Positions 1 through 8,394 of a DNA stretch of 19,588 nt are shown here, one piece after another. Made by a program: the position numbers and the translations under genes. The notes below the pieces were generated by a model. That model saw only the letters and a program-made list of their open reading frames with translations. It was not told the DNA's origin and made no database searches. Positions within the stretch are counted from its first letter, which is position 1. Each line of letters starts with the position of its first letter. Source of the DNA: an uncultured Flavobacteriales bacterium (GTDB lineage: Bacteria; Bacteroidota; Bacteroidia; Flavobacteriales; Weeksellaceae); contig CALFIE010000050.1 of assembly GCA_937876095.1 (NCBI GenBank), positions 1-19,588 on the forward strand, written 5' to 3'.

Positions 1-36
1 AAAAAATTACTAATTTTATAAAATCTAACCGTTGCG

Positions 37-267
37 TTAGATATTTGAATCCGCCTTTATATTATCCATAACGTCAAACAGTACTTTTATAATATCTTCC
101 TTTTGTTCTTTGGTAGTTGCATTTTCATAATCATTTCTAATATTTACCAATTTTGCCATTTCGTCATTCTGATCTGTGAAGTTATGCATCAGTTCGTTTA
201 GTGAGCTGATGGTTGTAGTTCCGTTGTAATTTTTGAAATCTTGAATTTGTTTTTTTAGTGTTTTCAT
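37..267 (-). CDS. Small hypothetical protein next to the integrase gene
   Basis: I do not recognise this 76-residue protein. It begins MKTLKKQIQDFKNY, has no signal peptide or membrane segment, and is rich in Asn, Asp, Lys and Glu. The sequence looks largely helical, with a heptad-like stretch over about residues 20-70 (LNELMHNF, then LVNIRNDYENA), so a small helical or coiled-coil protein is plausible. It lies 60 bases downstream of the tyrosine recombinase gene on the same strand and is probably co-transcribed with it. Small genes in this position on integrative elements are sometimes directionality or accessory factors, but no helix-turn-helix is evident here, so that role would be a guess. 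Confidence 0.6.
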   Translation of the reverse strand: MKTLKKQIQDFKNYNGTTTISSLNELMHNFTDQNDEMAKLVNIRNDYENATTKEQKEDIIKVLFDVMDNIKADSNI

Positions 268-327
268 TGTATCAATTTTTTAAAGTTAATAATACATTCT
301 AGGTTTCCTATAAATTTATCGGGGTGG

Positions 328-1677
328 TTAGTTGGCTGTTTTAAAAACCTTTTTAACATTGGCGGTATTTTTATCTGCAGTTTCCTCATCTATTTCATTA
401 TCCCAATAATTATACATTTGTTCTGATAAAGTTGTACCATCAATTCCACAATATCCCAAAAATTCTTCCTCTGTTTTATGCCCTGTAATACTCATAATAA
501 TAGGTGTTGATACTTTAGAGTAATGCATCGTGGCAAAAGTTCGTCTGCAAATATGAGATGATATGATTTCATAAAACGGATAATTACCAAAAATGTACTT
601 CTTTTCTATATTGTCGTACACTCTACCAAATTCCACTCGATCTATATTGGCTAATTTGCAAACTATTTTCAAATGTCGGTTAAAAATTGTTTTTGCACTT
701 TCTGTATTTATTGAAAATTGTGGCGGGAAATCACCATTGTATTTGTTCAAAACTTCTCTCACTTGTTTTTTAATTGGTACAGAAACGGTGGTCTTGGTTT
801 TTTGTTGAGTGACAGAAATAAATTCTTTTCCGTTTATGGTGATGAATTTATTTTTATTCATTGCAAAGAAATCACTTGCTCTCTGTCCGGTGTAACAGCC
901 AATTATTAACCAATCTCGTGCTAACTCCAATTTATCACCTACTAATTTGAGATTAGAAATACTATCTAATTCGGATTTTGTAAGGTAAGGAGTTGGTGTT
1001 TCTACCTTAAAACCTTTGATTTCGTCTAACTGATTGCTGACTGCAATATTCTCGTTAATTGCACTTTTGAAAATTGTTTTGGTATATTTCAGATATTTTC
1101 CTACGGTATTTTCGGCGAGATTTTGAGATCTTAAAAAAACTACAAACCTATTTCCCACTGCTACATTATAATCAGAAACTTTCAATCTGGTTTTTTCAGT
1201 TTTTAGAAAATCCAATAATTTAGAAATAATAATTTCTTGTTTTACTTTGGTGCGTTCTGAAATTGGTTTACCTCTGTATTTCCGAAAAGGTAAAATAATA
1301 TTGAGATAGTGCTGCAAATAATTGTCTATATAATCCAAATCAATCGTGCGAACGCCATCATTGTAATAGGCACTGATAATTTCGTTTAACCAATCACCAT
1401 TTATTATTTCATTTTCTTTTTTTAGGTAATGCTGATCCAATACAAAAGATCTCAATTTCACTAATCTATTTTCTAATTCTGATAATGATTTGTGATCGTC
1501 TTTGTTTAACGAATGATTTTTTACTTGGATTGGTAAACCATTTTTGGAGTTCCACTTTTCTGGATTAATTACCTCTCTGGTTTTTCTTTTAAAAACTTGG
1601 TTTCTACCAATTGAAAAAGAGCAGTAAATTGTGGAGTTTGGTTTGTCTGATTGCAAAAAGAATTTCAAGGTTGCCAT
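328..1677 (-). CDS. Tyrosine-type site-specific recombinase (integrase)
   Basis: This 449-residue protein has the usual layout of Bacteroidetes element integrases. An N-terminal arm-binding region (about 1-100) is followed by a SAM-like core-binding domain (about 110-215) and the catalytic domain (about 230-430). The catalytic set is complete by eye: Arg266 in TGQRASDF, Lys293 in the beta-hairpin QQKTKTTV, His375 and Arg378 in HICRRTF, His400 in ITGHKTEEEF and the nucleophile Tyr409 in FLGYCG. It should cut and rejoin DNA to integrate and excise a mobile element. It is probably the last genes of an element extending left out of the window, since argS to the right is a core gene. A -7 box (CAAAATTA on the plus strand) lies 29 bases upstream, with three 11-base repeats over the -33 position, which suggests autoregulation. 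No truncation is seen. Confidence 0.93.
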   Translation of the reverse strand: MATLKFFLQSDKPNSTIYCSFSIGRNQVFKRKTREVINPEKWNSKNGLPIQVKNHSLNKDDHKSLSELENRLVKLRSFVLDQHYLKKENEIINGDWLNEIISAYYNDGVRTIDLDYIDNYLQHYLNIILPFRKYRGKPISERTKVKQEIIISKLLDFLKTEKTRLKVSDYNVAVGNRFVVFLRSQNLAENTVGKYLKYTKTIFKSAINENIAVSNQLDEIKGFKVETPTPYLTKSELDSISNLKLVGDKLELARDWLIIGCYTGQRASDFFAMNKNKFITINGKEFISVTQQKTKTTVSVPIKKQVREVLNKYNGDFPPQFSINTESAKTIFNRHLKIVCKLANIDRVEFGRVYDNIEKKYIFGNYPFYEIISSHICRRTFATMHYSKVSTPIIMSITGHKTEEEFLGYCGIDGTTLSEQMYNYWDNEIDEETADKNTANVKKVFKTAN

Positions 1678-1705
1678 TTGTATTATAATTTAGATTTGAA
1701 CAATA

Positions 1706-1713
1706 CAAAATTA
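1706..1713 (-). promoter_or_regulatory. -7 promoter box of the integrase gene
   Basis: On the minus strand this reads TAATTTTG, a full match to the Bacteroidetes -7 consensus TAnnTTTG. It would give a leader of about 24 bases. No TTTG -33 element sits at the right distance. That position is instead occupied by the first of three tandem 11-base repeats. Confidence 0.45.
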
Positions 1714-1726
1714 AACAAAAAAACCG

Positions 1727-1759
1727 ATTTAGGAAACATTTAGGAAACATTTAGGAAAC
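1727..1759. repeat. Three perfect tandem 11-base repeats upstream of the integrase
   Basis: The unit ATTTAGGAAAC occurs three times without a mismatch at 1727-1737, 1738-1748 and 1749-1759. The 11-base period is close to one helical turn, so bound proteins would sit on one face of the DNA. The array begins 50 bases upstream of the integrase start codon. A degraded inverted copy (GTTTCCTATAAAT) lies downstream of the integrase at 303-315. Arm-type binding sites for the integrase or its accessory factor are the likeliest reading; this is inference. Confidence 0.75.
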
Positions 1760-1764
1760 ATAAC

Positions 1765-1843
1765 TTTAATTCATCTTAATTCATTTTATTGTACCAATTT
1801 AATATTCATTATCTAATTATTTTATTTACAATCATTTACAATA
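1765..1843. repeat. Further short tandem repeats beside the integrase
   Basis: Two more 10-base tandem duplications follow the 11-base array: TTTAATTCAT/CTTAATTCAT at 1765-1784 and ATTTACAATC/ATTTACAATA at 1824-1843. Each has two copies with one mismatch. With the 11-base triplet they make a compact repeat-rich stretch, as is common at attachment-site arms of tyrosine-recombinase elements. The DNA is very AT-rich, so chance contributes. Confidence 0.5.
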
Positions 1844-1870
1844 CATATTTTTAAAAAATTAAAAATAAAA

Positions 1871-1894
1871 AATCAGCCTAAAATAAGACTGATT
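1871..1894 (-). terminator. Intrinsic terminator, minus strand
   Basis: On the minus strand AATCAGTCT and AGGCTGATT form a 9-pair stem with one G-U pair and a 6-base loop, followed by a long T-rich tract. On the plus strand the same position is a C-A mismatch, which favours minus-strand use. It would stop transcription coming leftward from argS before it enters the integrase control region. Confidence 0.6.
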
Positions 1895-1925
1895 AATGTG
1901 TTGTTCTCCCTGTGAGTCTACTCAG

Positions 1926-1953
1926 AAAACCTTCTAAAATTTTAGAAGGTTTT
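1926..1953. terminator. Palindromic terminator next to the argS stop codon
   Basis: A perfect 28-base palindrome, AAAACCTTCTAAAA and its reverse complement, is followed on the plus strand by TTTTTC and a run of nine T. The argS stop codon is 9 bases away on the other strand. The strong T tract is on the plus-strand side, so it may act in both directions or mainly on plus-strand transcripts. Confidence 0.6.
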
Positions 1954-1962
1954 TCTTTTTTT

Positions 1963-3726
1963 TTACATTCTATTTACTGTTCCGATTCCCAATAAACCGA
2001 GGGATTTTTTGATGGTTTTTGCTGTTAAATCAGACAATTCTAATCGGAAATCTTTTTGATTTTCATCCTCTTGATTCAAAATTGGATTATTTTGATAAAA
2101 TGAATTATAAGATTTCACCAAATCATACACATAATTTGCAATTTGTGCCGGGCTCAAAGTTTCTGCAGATTTTGCAACCACTTCTTTGTAATTAGAAAGT
2201 TGCATAATAAGGTCTTTTTCAGATGTATTAACCAGTACTTTAGCAGAAATTTCTTTAGAAGTGTAGTTTGCTTTATTCAACAAAGATTGAATCCTTGCAA
2301 AGGTATATTGAATAAACGGACCTGTGTTTCCTTCGAAATCAACACTTTTTTCAGGATCGAAAAGCATTTTCTTTTTGGGATCTACTTTCAACATAAAATA
2401 TTTCAAAGCACCTAAACCTACGGTTTCATAAGAAGCATCCTTTTCAGTATTTGACAAGTTTTCTAACTTTCCAAGTCCCTCTGCTTTTTGTTTGGCAGTT
2501 TCGTACATTTCCTGCATCAAATCATCTGCATCTACTACGGTTCCTTCACGGGATTTCATCTTTCCTTCAGGTAATTCTACCATTCCGTATGATAAATGAT
2601 AGAGTTGATCTGCCCAAGAATATCCCAATTTTTTTAAAATTTTGAATAAGACTTGAAAATGGTAATCTTGCTCATTCCCAACAGTATAGATAAGCTTTTG
2701 GATATTATTTTGTTTAAAACGCTCTACTGCAGTTCCCAAATCTTGTGTCATATACACCGAAGTTCCATCGGAACGGAGTAGCAATTTTTGGTCAAGATCT
2801 TCATCGGTGAGATCTACCCAAACCGAACCATCTTTTTTTGTAAAAAACATGCCTTCATTTATGCCTTCTTGTATGATATCTTTCCCCAAAATGTAGGTAT
2901 TGCTCTCGTATTGCACTTGGTCGAAATCAACACCCAATCTTTTATACGTCTGCGCAAAACCTGCATAAACCCAAGAATTCATCATTTTCCAAAGATTTCT
3001 CACCTCAACATTGCCATCTTCCCAATCCAAAAGCATTTGTTGTGCCTCCAAAATGGAAGGTGCTTTTTTCTTGGCTATTTCTTCATCATTTCCTTCACTT
3101 ACCAATTCAGCAATTTCATTTTTGTAATTTTTATCGAATTCTACATAATAATTTCCAACCAACTTATCACCTTTAATTCCTTTTGATTCGGGAGTTTCTC
3201 CATTACCATATTTTTGCCAAGCCAACATTGATTTGCAAATATGTATGCCTCTATCATTAATGATTTGCGTTTTAATCACCTCAAAACCATCCTCTTGTAA
3301 AATTTGTGCCACCGAAAACCCCAAAAGATTATTTCTGATGTGTCCCAAATGCAAAGGTTTATTGGTGTTTGGTGAAGAATATTCCACCATTACGGTTTGG
3401 TTTTTCTTTTGAATCTGAAACTGATTTTGCTTTAAAGAATTAAATTGATCAATGAAAAACTTATTTTTTATAGTAAGGTTTAAAAAACCTTTTACCACAT
3501 TAAAATTTTCAACAAAATCGGCTTGAGAAACCAACGCTTTTCCCAATTCGGTACCAATTGCATCAGGACTTTTTTTCAGTAACTTCACCAACGGAAAAAT
3601 AACGATGGTAAAATCGCCTTCAAAATCGGTTTTGTTATCCTGAACTTCGAAGTTTATATTATCTATTTGATAATTGGTTTGTACAATCTCTGAAATTTTA
3701 TTTTGGATACTATCTTTGATATTCAT
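1963..3726 (-). CDS. argS: Arginyl-tRNA synthetase
   Basis: This class I aminoacyl-tRNA synthetase charges tRNA-Arg with arginine in the cytoplasm. From the chosen ATG it is 587 residues, the usual family length. The N-terminal tRNA-binding domain (about 1-105) is followed by the catalytic core. The HIGH-type motif HLGH is at 126-129, after the SSPNTNKP sequence typical of ArgS, and the KMSKS-type loop is KMKSR at 389-393. The C-terminal all-helical DALR anticodon-binding domain occupies about 460-587. A TTG codon seven residues upstream (3747) also keeps the frame open. It lies inside a perfect -7 promoter box, however, so the ATG at 3726 is the better start. The gene is monocistronic and lies beside the integrase repeat region. 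No motif is missing. Confidence 0.96.
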   Translation of the reverse strand: MNIKDSIQNKISEIVQTNYQIDNINFEVQDNKTDFEGDFTIVIFPLVKLLKKSPDAIGTELGKALVSQADFVENFNVVKGFLNLTIKNKFFIDQFNSLKQNQFQIQKKNQTVMVEYSSPNTNKPLHLGHIRNNLLGFSVAQILQEDGFEVIKTQIINDRGIHICKSMLAWQKYGNGETPESKGIKGDKLVGNYYVEFDKNYKNEIAELVSEGNDEEIAKKKAPSILEAQQMLLDWEDGNVEVRNLWKMMNSWVYAGFAQTYKRLGVDFDQVQYESNTYILGKDIIQEGINEGMFFTKKDGSVWVDLTDEDLDQKLLLRSDGTSVYMTQDLGTAVERFKQNNIQKLIYTVGNEQDYHFQVLFKILKKLGYSWADQLYHLSYGMVELPEGKMKSREGTVVDADDLMQEMYETAKQKAEGLGKLENLSNTEKDASYETVGLGALKYFMLKVDPKKKMLFDPEKSVDFEGNTGPFIQYTFARIQSLLNKANYTSKEISAKVLVNTSEKDLIMQLSNYKEVVAKSAETLSPAQIANYVYDLVKSYNSFYQNNPILNQEDENQKDFRLELSDLTAKTIKKSLGLLGIGTVNRM

Positions 3727-3744
3727 TGTCGAAATTTTGAATTG

Positions 3745-3752
3745 CAAATATA
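3745..3752 (-). promoter_or_regulatory. -7 promoter box of argS
   Basis: The minus strand reads TATATTTG, matching TAnnTTTG exactly, 18 bases upstream of the ATG at 3726. Transcription would start near 3740. The box covers the alternative TTG codon and so decides the argS start. No -33 TTTG is seen at 19-21 bases. Confidence 0.5.
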
Positions 3753-3763
3753 CGGAAATAAAA

Positions 3764-3785
3764 AAACCACTCCGAAGAGTGGTTT
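3764..3785 (-). terminator. Terminator of the susC-susD operon
   Basis: On the minus strand AAACCACTC and GAGTGGTTT form a 9-pair stem closed by a stable UUCG tetraloop, followed directly by TTTTATTT. It lies just beyond the susD-like stop codon and just upstream of the argS promoter box. Confidence 0.85.
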
Positions 3786-3806
3786 GGATATTGAGACATA
3801 AAATTA

Positions 3807-5237
3807 TTAAAATTTATCCCAGAATAATTTTTTAGTAGCATCATCACCACCAATCGCAACAGCAGCTGCTTCTACATTGGACTTATTAAGTACATATTCT
3901 TGATCAGAATACGGCATCCTTACAGGAACTCCTGTTAATTGAGAACCAGAAGGATTAGTCAAAACTGGAAAATCCAGTCTTCGTGTAAAATTCCATGTTG
4001 CAAATCCACGATTAAATAATGCAATGTAGGCTTCTCCACCAATTGACATTTTCCAATTTGCCGAATTATACGGATGCGCACTTAGGTATGTTGCGGCATC
4101 TGCACTTGAAACACCATTTAATGTCATTGAAGCTGTTACTGCCATATCATAAAAAGATACTGCAGTTCCTCCCGTAGTAAAACCTCTTTGCGACGCTTCA
4201 GCTAACATAAACAATACTTCCTCATAACTAAGTAAATTTGCCGGCGCATCTGCTCCTAAAAACATTGAAGACAAATGAGATTTTCCATTGAACGGGTTAA
4301 GTGCACCAAAAACACCTCCAACATAAGAAGTCCCCACTGTGGTAAACCATTTGGAAAGTCTTGGATCATTATTTGTAACCATTGAATTAATTACTAATTC
4401 CGATGGAACAAAATCATTTCTTCCAGAGGCAACCAAATCGTCATACACTGGATTATTATAGGTTCCACCTGCAAAATGAAGGGTGTATGCTTCATTATCA
4501 GCTGAAATAACTCCGCTAGTAATTGCAGATTCTGCCGCTGCTTTTGCTGTTGCAAAATCTGAGTCTGCTAGATTCAAAGCTAAACGTAATTTAACTGAAT
4601 TTGCAAGATGCTTCCATTTTGTCATATCACCACCATAAACCAAATCTCCAGAACCATAACCGGTTGCAGATACATCAATAGAACTAACTACCGTATTGAT
4701 TCTGCTAAGTAGGTCAGTATAAATTGCTTTAGCATCATCATATTTCGGTGCAAAACTACCTTGATCTGCTTTTAAGGCATCAAAATAAGGAATATTACCA
4801 TAAGTATCTACTAAATTCTCCCAAACTGCAATTTGAGATATCTCTAGAGTAGCCATTCTATTTTTCCTAATTATTTCAGAAGGTACAGATTCACTAACAA
4901 GATTTTTCTTTGCTTGCTCATAATTATTCAGAGAATACACATACATTCTATTCCAATGGTTTCTTGGCTGATTTCTAGTAACAAGATTATAGTTTGTTTC
5001 ATCTGTATATGTAGTCTCTGCCCATTGTTGAGTGAAAAATCTATAATTATTAGAATTAACACTACCAGTAAACATATAGTAGAAAAACTGTTGTTGACCC
5101 ATTGCTAGTAAATTTGACGAAGGCAAAACCGAAGGATGTTTTGGATCTTCATTCAAAGAAGTCAATTCGCGCTTACAAGAGGTCAAGCTTAAGGCAGCTA
5201 ACACCCCAATTATTATTTTTTTTGAAATATTTTTCAT
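3807..5237 (-). CDS. SusD/RagB-like outer-membrane lipoprotein
   Basis: This 476-residue lipoprotein is the surface nutrient-binding partner of the SusC-like receptor encoded just upstream. The start at 5237 gives a classical lipoprotein signal, MKNISKKIIIGVLAAL, with lipobox LTSC and Cys21 as the lipidation site. A longer open frame to 5312 overlaps the susC end and lacks the signal at its N-terminus. The region after the Cys, LNEDPKHPSVLPSSNLL, and the tetratricopeptide-like helices around WAETTY and WENLVDTYGNIPYFDAL are typical of the SusD-like_2 branch. The start codon is 11 bases from the susC stop, so translation is probably coupled. No sugar-cleaving enzyme, sulfatase or peptidase lies next to the pair, so the substrate is unknown; peptides are as possible as glycans. 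Confidence 0.92.
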   Translation of the reverse strand: MKNISKKIIIGVLAALSLTSCKRELTSLNEDPKHPSVLPSSNLLAMGQQQFFYYMFTGSVNSNNYRFFTQQWAETTYTDETNYNLVTRNQPRNHWNRMYVYSLNNYEQAKKNLVSESVPSEIIRKNRMATLEISQIAVWENLVDTYGNIPYFDALKADQGSFAPKYDDAKAIYTDLLSRINTVVSSIDVSATGYGSGDLVYGGDMTKWKHLANSVKLRLALNLADSDFATAKAAAESAITSGVISADNEAYTLHFAGGTYNNPVYDDLVASGRNDFVPSELVINSMVTNNDPRLSKWFTTVGTSYVGGVFGALNPFNGKSHLSSMFLGADAPANLLSYEEVLFMLAEASQRGFTTGGTAVSFYDMAVTASMTLNGVSSADAATYLSAHPYNSANWKMSIGGEAYIALFNRGFATWNFTRRLDFPVLTNPSGSQLTGVPVRMPYSDQEYVLNKSNVEAAAVAIGGDDATKKLFWDKF

Positions 5238-5248
5238 ATTTTTTAGAA

Positions 5249-8200
5249 TTAGAATTTTAAAGTTACATTTAATCCAATATCTCTTGTGGTTGGTAGTGAT
5301 CCGATAGACCAACCATAAGATCTCATCTCACCACCAACCATATTTTCTGGGTCAGCATACGGCAAATTTTTATGTATTATCCATAGATTTCGACCTACTA
5401 ATGAAACTTTCATATCATTTATGAATGTTCCTCTTAATATTGATTTAGGTAATGTATAACCAATAGATGCTTCTCTTAGCTTAACGAAAGAGCCATCATA
5501 TACAAACCTTTTATTTGGCATTCTCGCATATCCATCCAATGAACCAAAAGCAGAAGGATTAATAGTCACGGTTGTATTTACATTGCCATTTGGATTTACA
5601 CCTGGCCAAATAGTTCCTTCCTCTCTAATATTTCCAGCAGCCGTTTCTGTATATAGACCAGTAGCTAGTCCATAGTACATATCTGTTGAAAATACATCTC
5701 CTCCTTTTTTTACATCAATTAAAAAACTTAATGAAATCCCCTTATAATCAAAACTATTTCTCAACCCACCAATCCAATCTGGAGTAACATTACCAATAAT
5801 TTTGTTATTCTCTCTTAAATATCTTCCCGTAGTAGCACTTACAACTGGTTGTCCATTTAAATACACATAGTCAGAACCTACTAAGGTTCCCCATGCTTCA
5901 CCTTCTCTTGCATTAAGAGATACACCACCTTGGTAACTCGCCAAAAGTACATTAGAAACATCAGAAACTCCATTATGTAATAGCTCAACAACCTTATTCC
6001 TATTTTGTGACCAATTCGCATCTATCTTCCAAACGAAATTGGAATTTCTTATTGGTACAAGTCCTAGTTGTGCCTCCCATCCCCAATTGTCAATTCTACC
6101 AGCATTTACCGATGCTGTAGTTAGACCTGATCCCGAAGAAATAGGAAGATTTGGTAATATTTGGTCAAGAGTTTTTGTCTTATAATAAGCGACATCAAAG
6201 GTAACTCTATTACCAAAAAGTGAACCTTCTGTACCTACTTCAAATTCTTTTGCTCTTTGCGGCTTTAAATTAGAATTCGGTTGACGAGTTTGTGACTCAT
6301 ACAATCCAGTATCATTAAAAAAACCAGCCGAACTATAATAATATGAAAGTTGATAAGGATCTGCAGTCCCTCCTACTTCAGCATAATTCGCTCTTAATTT
6401 CCAGAATTTTAACCAATCTGTTCTTAATAATTCTGAAAGAATAAGTGAACCTGTAACAGAGCCATATTTATATAAGTTATTTTCTTTTGGAAGTGTAGAA
6501 CTCTGATCAATACGATAAGTAGCATCTAGGTAAAAAATCTTATGAAAATCAAAAGAAGCCGAAGCATACCAAGAATTTGTTTGAGTGGTATACTCATTTT
6601 CTGCCGGAGCCAAAGTTGGAGCAGCAGAATTGGATAAGCTATAAATCCCTCTTAATACCAATCCACCTTCGGTAGAACCATAAAGTGAATTAAAATAATT
6701 TCTTCTTATTGTTCCTCCTAATATTCCACCTACGTTAATATTATCGGTAATATTAAATTTATAATTTCCGATCAAATCATAATTTGTTTCTGTTTTAAGA
6801 ATATCCTGTCTTGAATAACCAGATTCAACCGAATTTCCAGAAGCTCCAAAACTTTGTGCAAGAGATCCTACAGCTAACCTATTTTCAATACCTAAATTAT
6901 ATCTATCGTAAGAAACTTTTCCTGTAACACTGAAATTCTTATTAAACTCATAATTTAAGTTCAAAATATTAAAACTCCTATTTCTTTTATCAGATGGATA
7001 ATTTTCATAGACCTGGAAATAAGGATTATTCCAAAAGATCGGTCTTAAATTACCTGAATCATAATAATTCCAAGTAACATTACCATAACTATTAGCCTCT
7101 GTCGGATTGGCGAGATTTCTAAAATAAGCATCTCTTAATGCGTATACGTCAACATTGGTTTGCCACCATTGTCTAAAACCAGAGATTAAATTATCAGAAT
7201 AACCAGTAGTATTTCTTCCTCTCGTATCTTGTAGGGTAAAAGTTGAATAAAAAGATGCAGACAATTTTTCTGTCAAATCATAATTTATCTTTAGTGAGAG
7301 CGTATTTTTAGATAATTTTGAATTAGGCATAAGTCCATTTGCCGTCATATTATCATAAGAGAACATCACATTTTTATTCTTTACTCCTTTTTGAAGAGTA
7401 ATCGTATTTGAAAAAGTAAATGGTGTTTCAAAAAATTTGATTGGTCCATTTTCAGCCGCTACCCAAGGTTTTGCTTTTCCAAAATTAGGAGAAGTTGGGT
7501 CTAAAGAATCCCAATGATATACTAACAAATTTGGATCAAATGCAGGTCCCCATGACGCATCTTCTGCAAAATTAGCAAAATTAAGTCCATCTGGAGCTGG
7601 TCCTTCAGTATAAAACGATGGATCGTAACCACCACCGTACTTATCTTGATACTCAGGAAAAGTAGATCTATCTATAAAACCTGCTTGTACACCAGAAGAC
7701 CAAGTAACACCCCAACTACCATCATCTTTGCCTTTTCCATTTTTTGTCGTAATCAATATCACACCATTCAGCCCTCTTTCACCATATAGAGCTGATGCAG
7801 CAGCACCTTTCAAAACATTTATAGAAGCAACATCTTCTTGATTGATGTCAGAAAGTGCATTCCCATAATCAAATGAATTACCAAATGTAGTTTGGTTATT
7901 AACTGGTGAACCATCAATTACAACCAGCGGTGAACTTCCTGAAACTCCTTTTACACCACGAATAAGCAAATTTGCGGAGCCACCAAAATTACTGGTTGTT
8001 GTTACATTTAAGCCTGCAACTTTTCCTGAAAGTTGTGCTGCAATATTTCCTGTGTTCGTAGTTCCTTCTGATAAAACTTCAGACTTAATTTCTTGTGAGG
8101 CGTATCCCAAAGATTTTTTCTCTCTCTTAATACCAAGGGCTGTTACTACTACCCCCTCAATATCTTTCGTTAGCGTGTCTTTTTTCTTCTGTTGTGCATC

Positions 8201-8260
8201 TACCATCACAAAAGTTGAACTCAAAACCACTGCTAAAACGCTTGTTGTTAGTTTCTTCAT
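5249..8260 (-). CDS. SusC/RagA-type TonB-dependent outer-membrane receptor
   Basis: This 1003-residue beta-barrel importer takes up substrates captured by its SusD partner, powered by TonB-ExbBD. A signal peptide (1-22, ending VMVDA before QQKKK) is followed almost at once by the TonB-box-like segment DIEGVVVTALGI. Then comes the plug domain (about 50-180), with LSGKVAGLNV, LIRGVKG, PLVVIDGSPV, SINVLKGAAASALYGERG and VILITTKNGK, all SusC hallmarks. The rest is barrel, ending in a C-terminal aromatic residue (VTLKF) as expected for BAM insertion. It lacks the roughly 80-residue carboxypeptidase-D-regulatory-like domain that most SusC proteins carry before the plug. It is first in a two-gene operon with the susD-like gene and has its own promoter at 8285-8315. 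Confidence 0.95.
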   Translation of the reverse strand: MKKLTTSVLAVVLSSTFVMVDAQQKKKDTLTKDIEGVVVTALGIKREKKSLGYASQEIKSEVLSEGTTNTGNIAAQLSGKVAGLNVTTTSNFGGSANLLIRGVKGVSGSSPLVVIDGSPVNNQTTFGNSFDYGNALSDINQEDVASINVLKGAAASALYGERGLNGVILITTKNGKGKDDGSWGVTWSSGVQAGFIDRSTFPEYQDKYGGGYDPSFYTEGPAPDGLNFANFAEDASWGPAFDPNLLVYHWDSLDPTSPNFGKAKPWVAAENGPIKFFETPFTFSNTITLQKGVKNKNVMFSYDNMTANGLMPNSKLSKNTLSLKINYDLTEKLSASFYSTFTLQDTRGRNTTGYSDNLISGFRQWWQTNVDVYALRDAYFRNLANPTEANSYGNVTWNYYDSGNLRPIFWNNPYFQVYENYPSDKRNRSFNILNLNYEFNKNFSVTGKVSYDRYNLGIENRLAVGSLAQSFGASGNSVESGYSRQDILKTETNYDLIGNYKFNITDNINVGGILGGTIRRNYFNSLYGSTEGGLVLRGIYSLSNSAAPTLAPAENEYTTQTNSWYASASFDFHKIFYLDATYRIDQSSTLPKENNLYKYGSVTGSLILSELLRTDWLKFWKLRANYAEVGGTADPYQLSYYYSSAGFFNDTGLYESQTRQPNSNLKPQRAKEFEVGTEGSLFGNRVTFDVAYYKTKTLDQILPNLPISSGSGLTTASVNAGRIDNWGWEAQLGLVPIRNSNFVWKIDANWSQNRNKVVELLHNGVSDVSNVLLASYQGGVSLNAREGEAWGTLVGSDYVYLNGQPVVSATTGRYLRENNKIIGNVTPDWIGGLRNSFDYKGISLSFLIDVKKGGDVFSTDMYYGLATGLYTETAAGNIREEGTIWPGVNPNGNVNTTVTINPSAFGSLDGYARMPNKRFVYDGSFVKLREASIGYTLPKSILRGTFINDMKVSLVGRNLWIIHKNLPYADPENMVGGEMRSYGWSIGSLPTTRDIGLNVTLKF

Positions 8261-8284
8261 ATCAAATTAAATTTTTCATTGTTA

Positions 8285-8315
8285 CAAAATTGCAAAAATT
8301 AATTAATACCCCAAA
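8285..8315 (-). promoter_or_regulatory. Promoter of the susC-susD operon
   Basis: On the minus strand a TTTG -33 element (8312-8315) is separated by exactly 19 bases from CAATTTTG (8285-8292), which matches the -7 consensus TAnnTTTG except at its first base. Transcription would begin near 8280, leaving a leader of about 20 bases without a Shine-Dalgarno sequence. Confidence 0.5.
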
Positions 8316-8346
8316 ATTTTTAGTTAACAAATTCTTAAAAATTACC

Positions 8347-8354
8347 TATTTTTG
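8347..8354 (+). promoter_or_regulatory. -7 promoter box of rnhB
   Basis: TATTTTTG matches TAnnTTTG exactly and lies 40 bases upstream of the rnhB ATG at 8395. The -33 position holds TTAA rather than TTTG. The box supports the start at 8395, because an in-frame codon at 8194 would lie upstream of it. Confidence 0.45.
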
Positions 8355-8394
8355 CCATATATCTATGTTTTATATAAAAAATAAGAGAGAAATT

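Noticed and set aside
1860..1962. tRNA gene as integrase target
   Set aside because: Neither strand gives a cloverleaf or a T-arm consensus; the structures are terminator hairpins.
3727..3747. TTG start for argS
   Set aside because: The codon lies inside a perfect -7 promoter box, and the ATG at 3726 gives the normal N-terminus.
5238..5312. N-terminal extension of the susD-like gene
   Set aside because: It overlaps the susC 3' end and would bury the lipoprotein signal peptide.
8194..8394. N-terminal extension of rnhB by 67 codons
   Set aside because: It overlaps the susC 5' end and promoters and has no RNase HII similarity; the family start motif follows ATG 8395.
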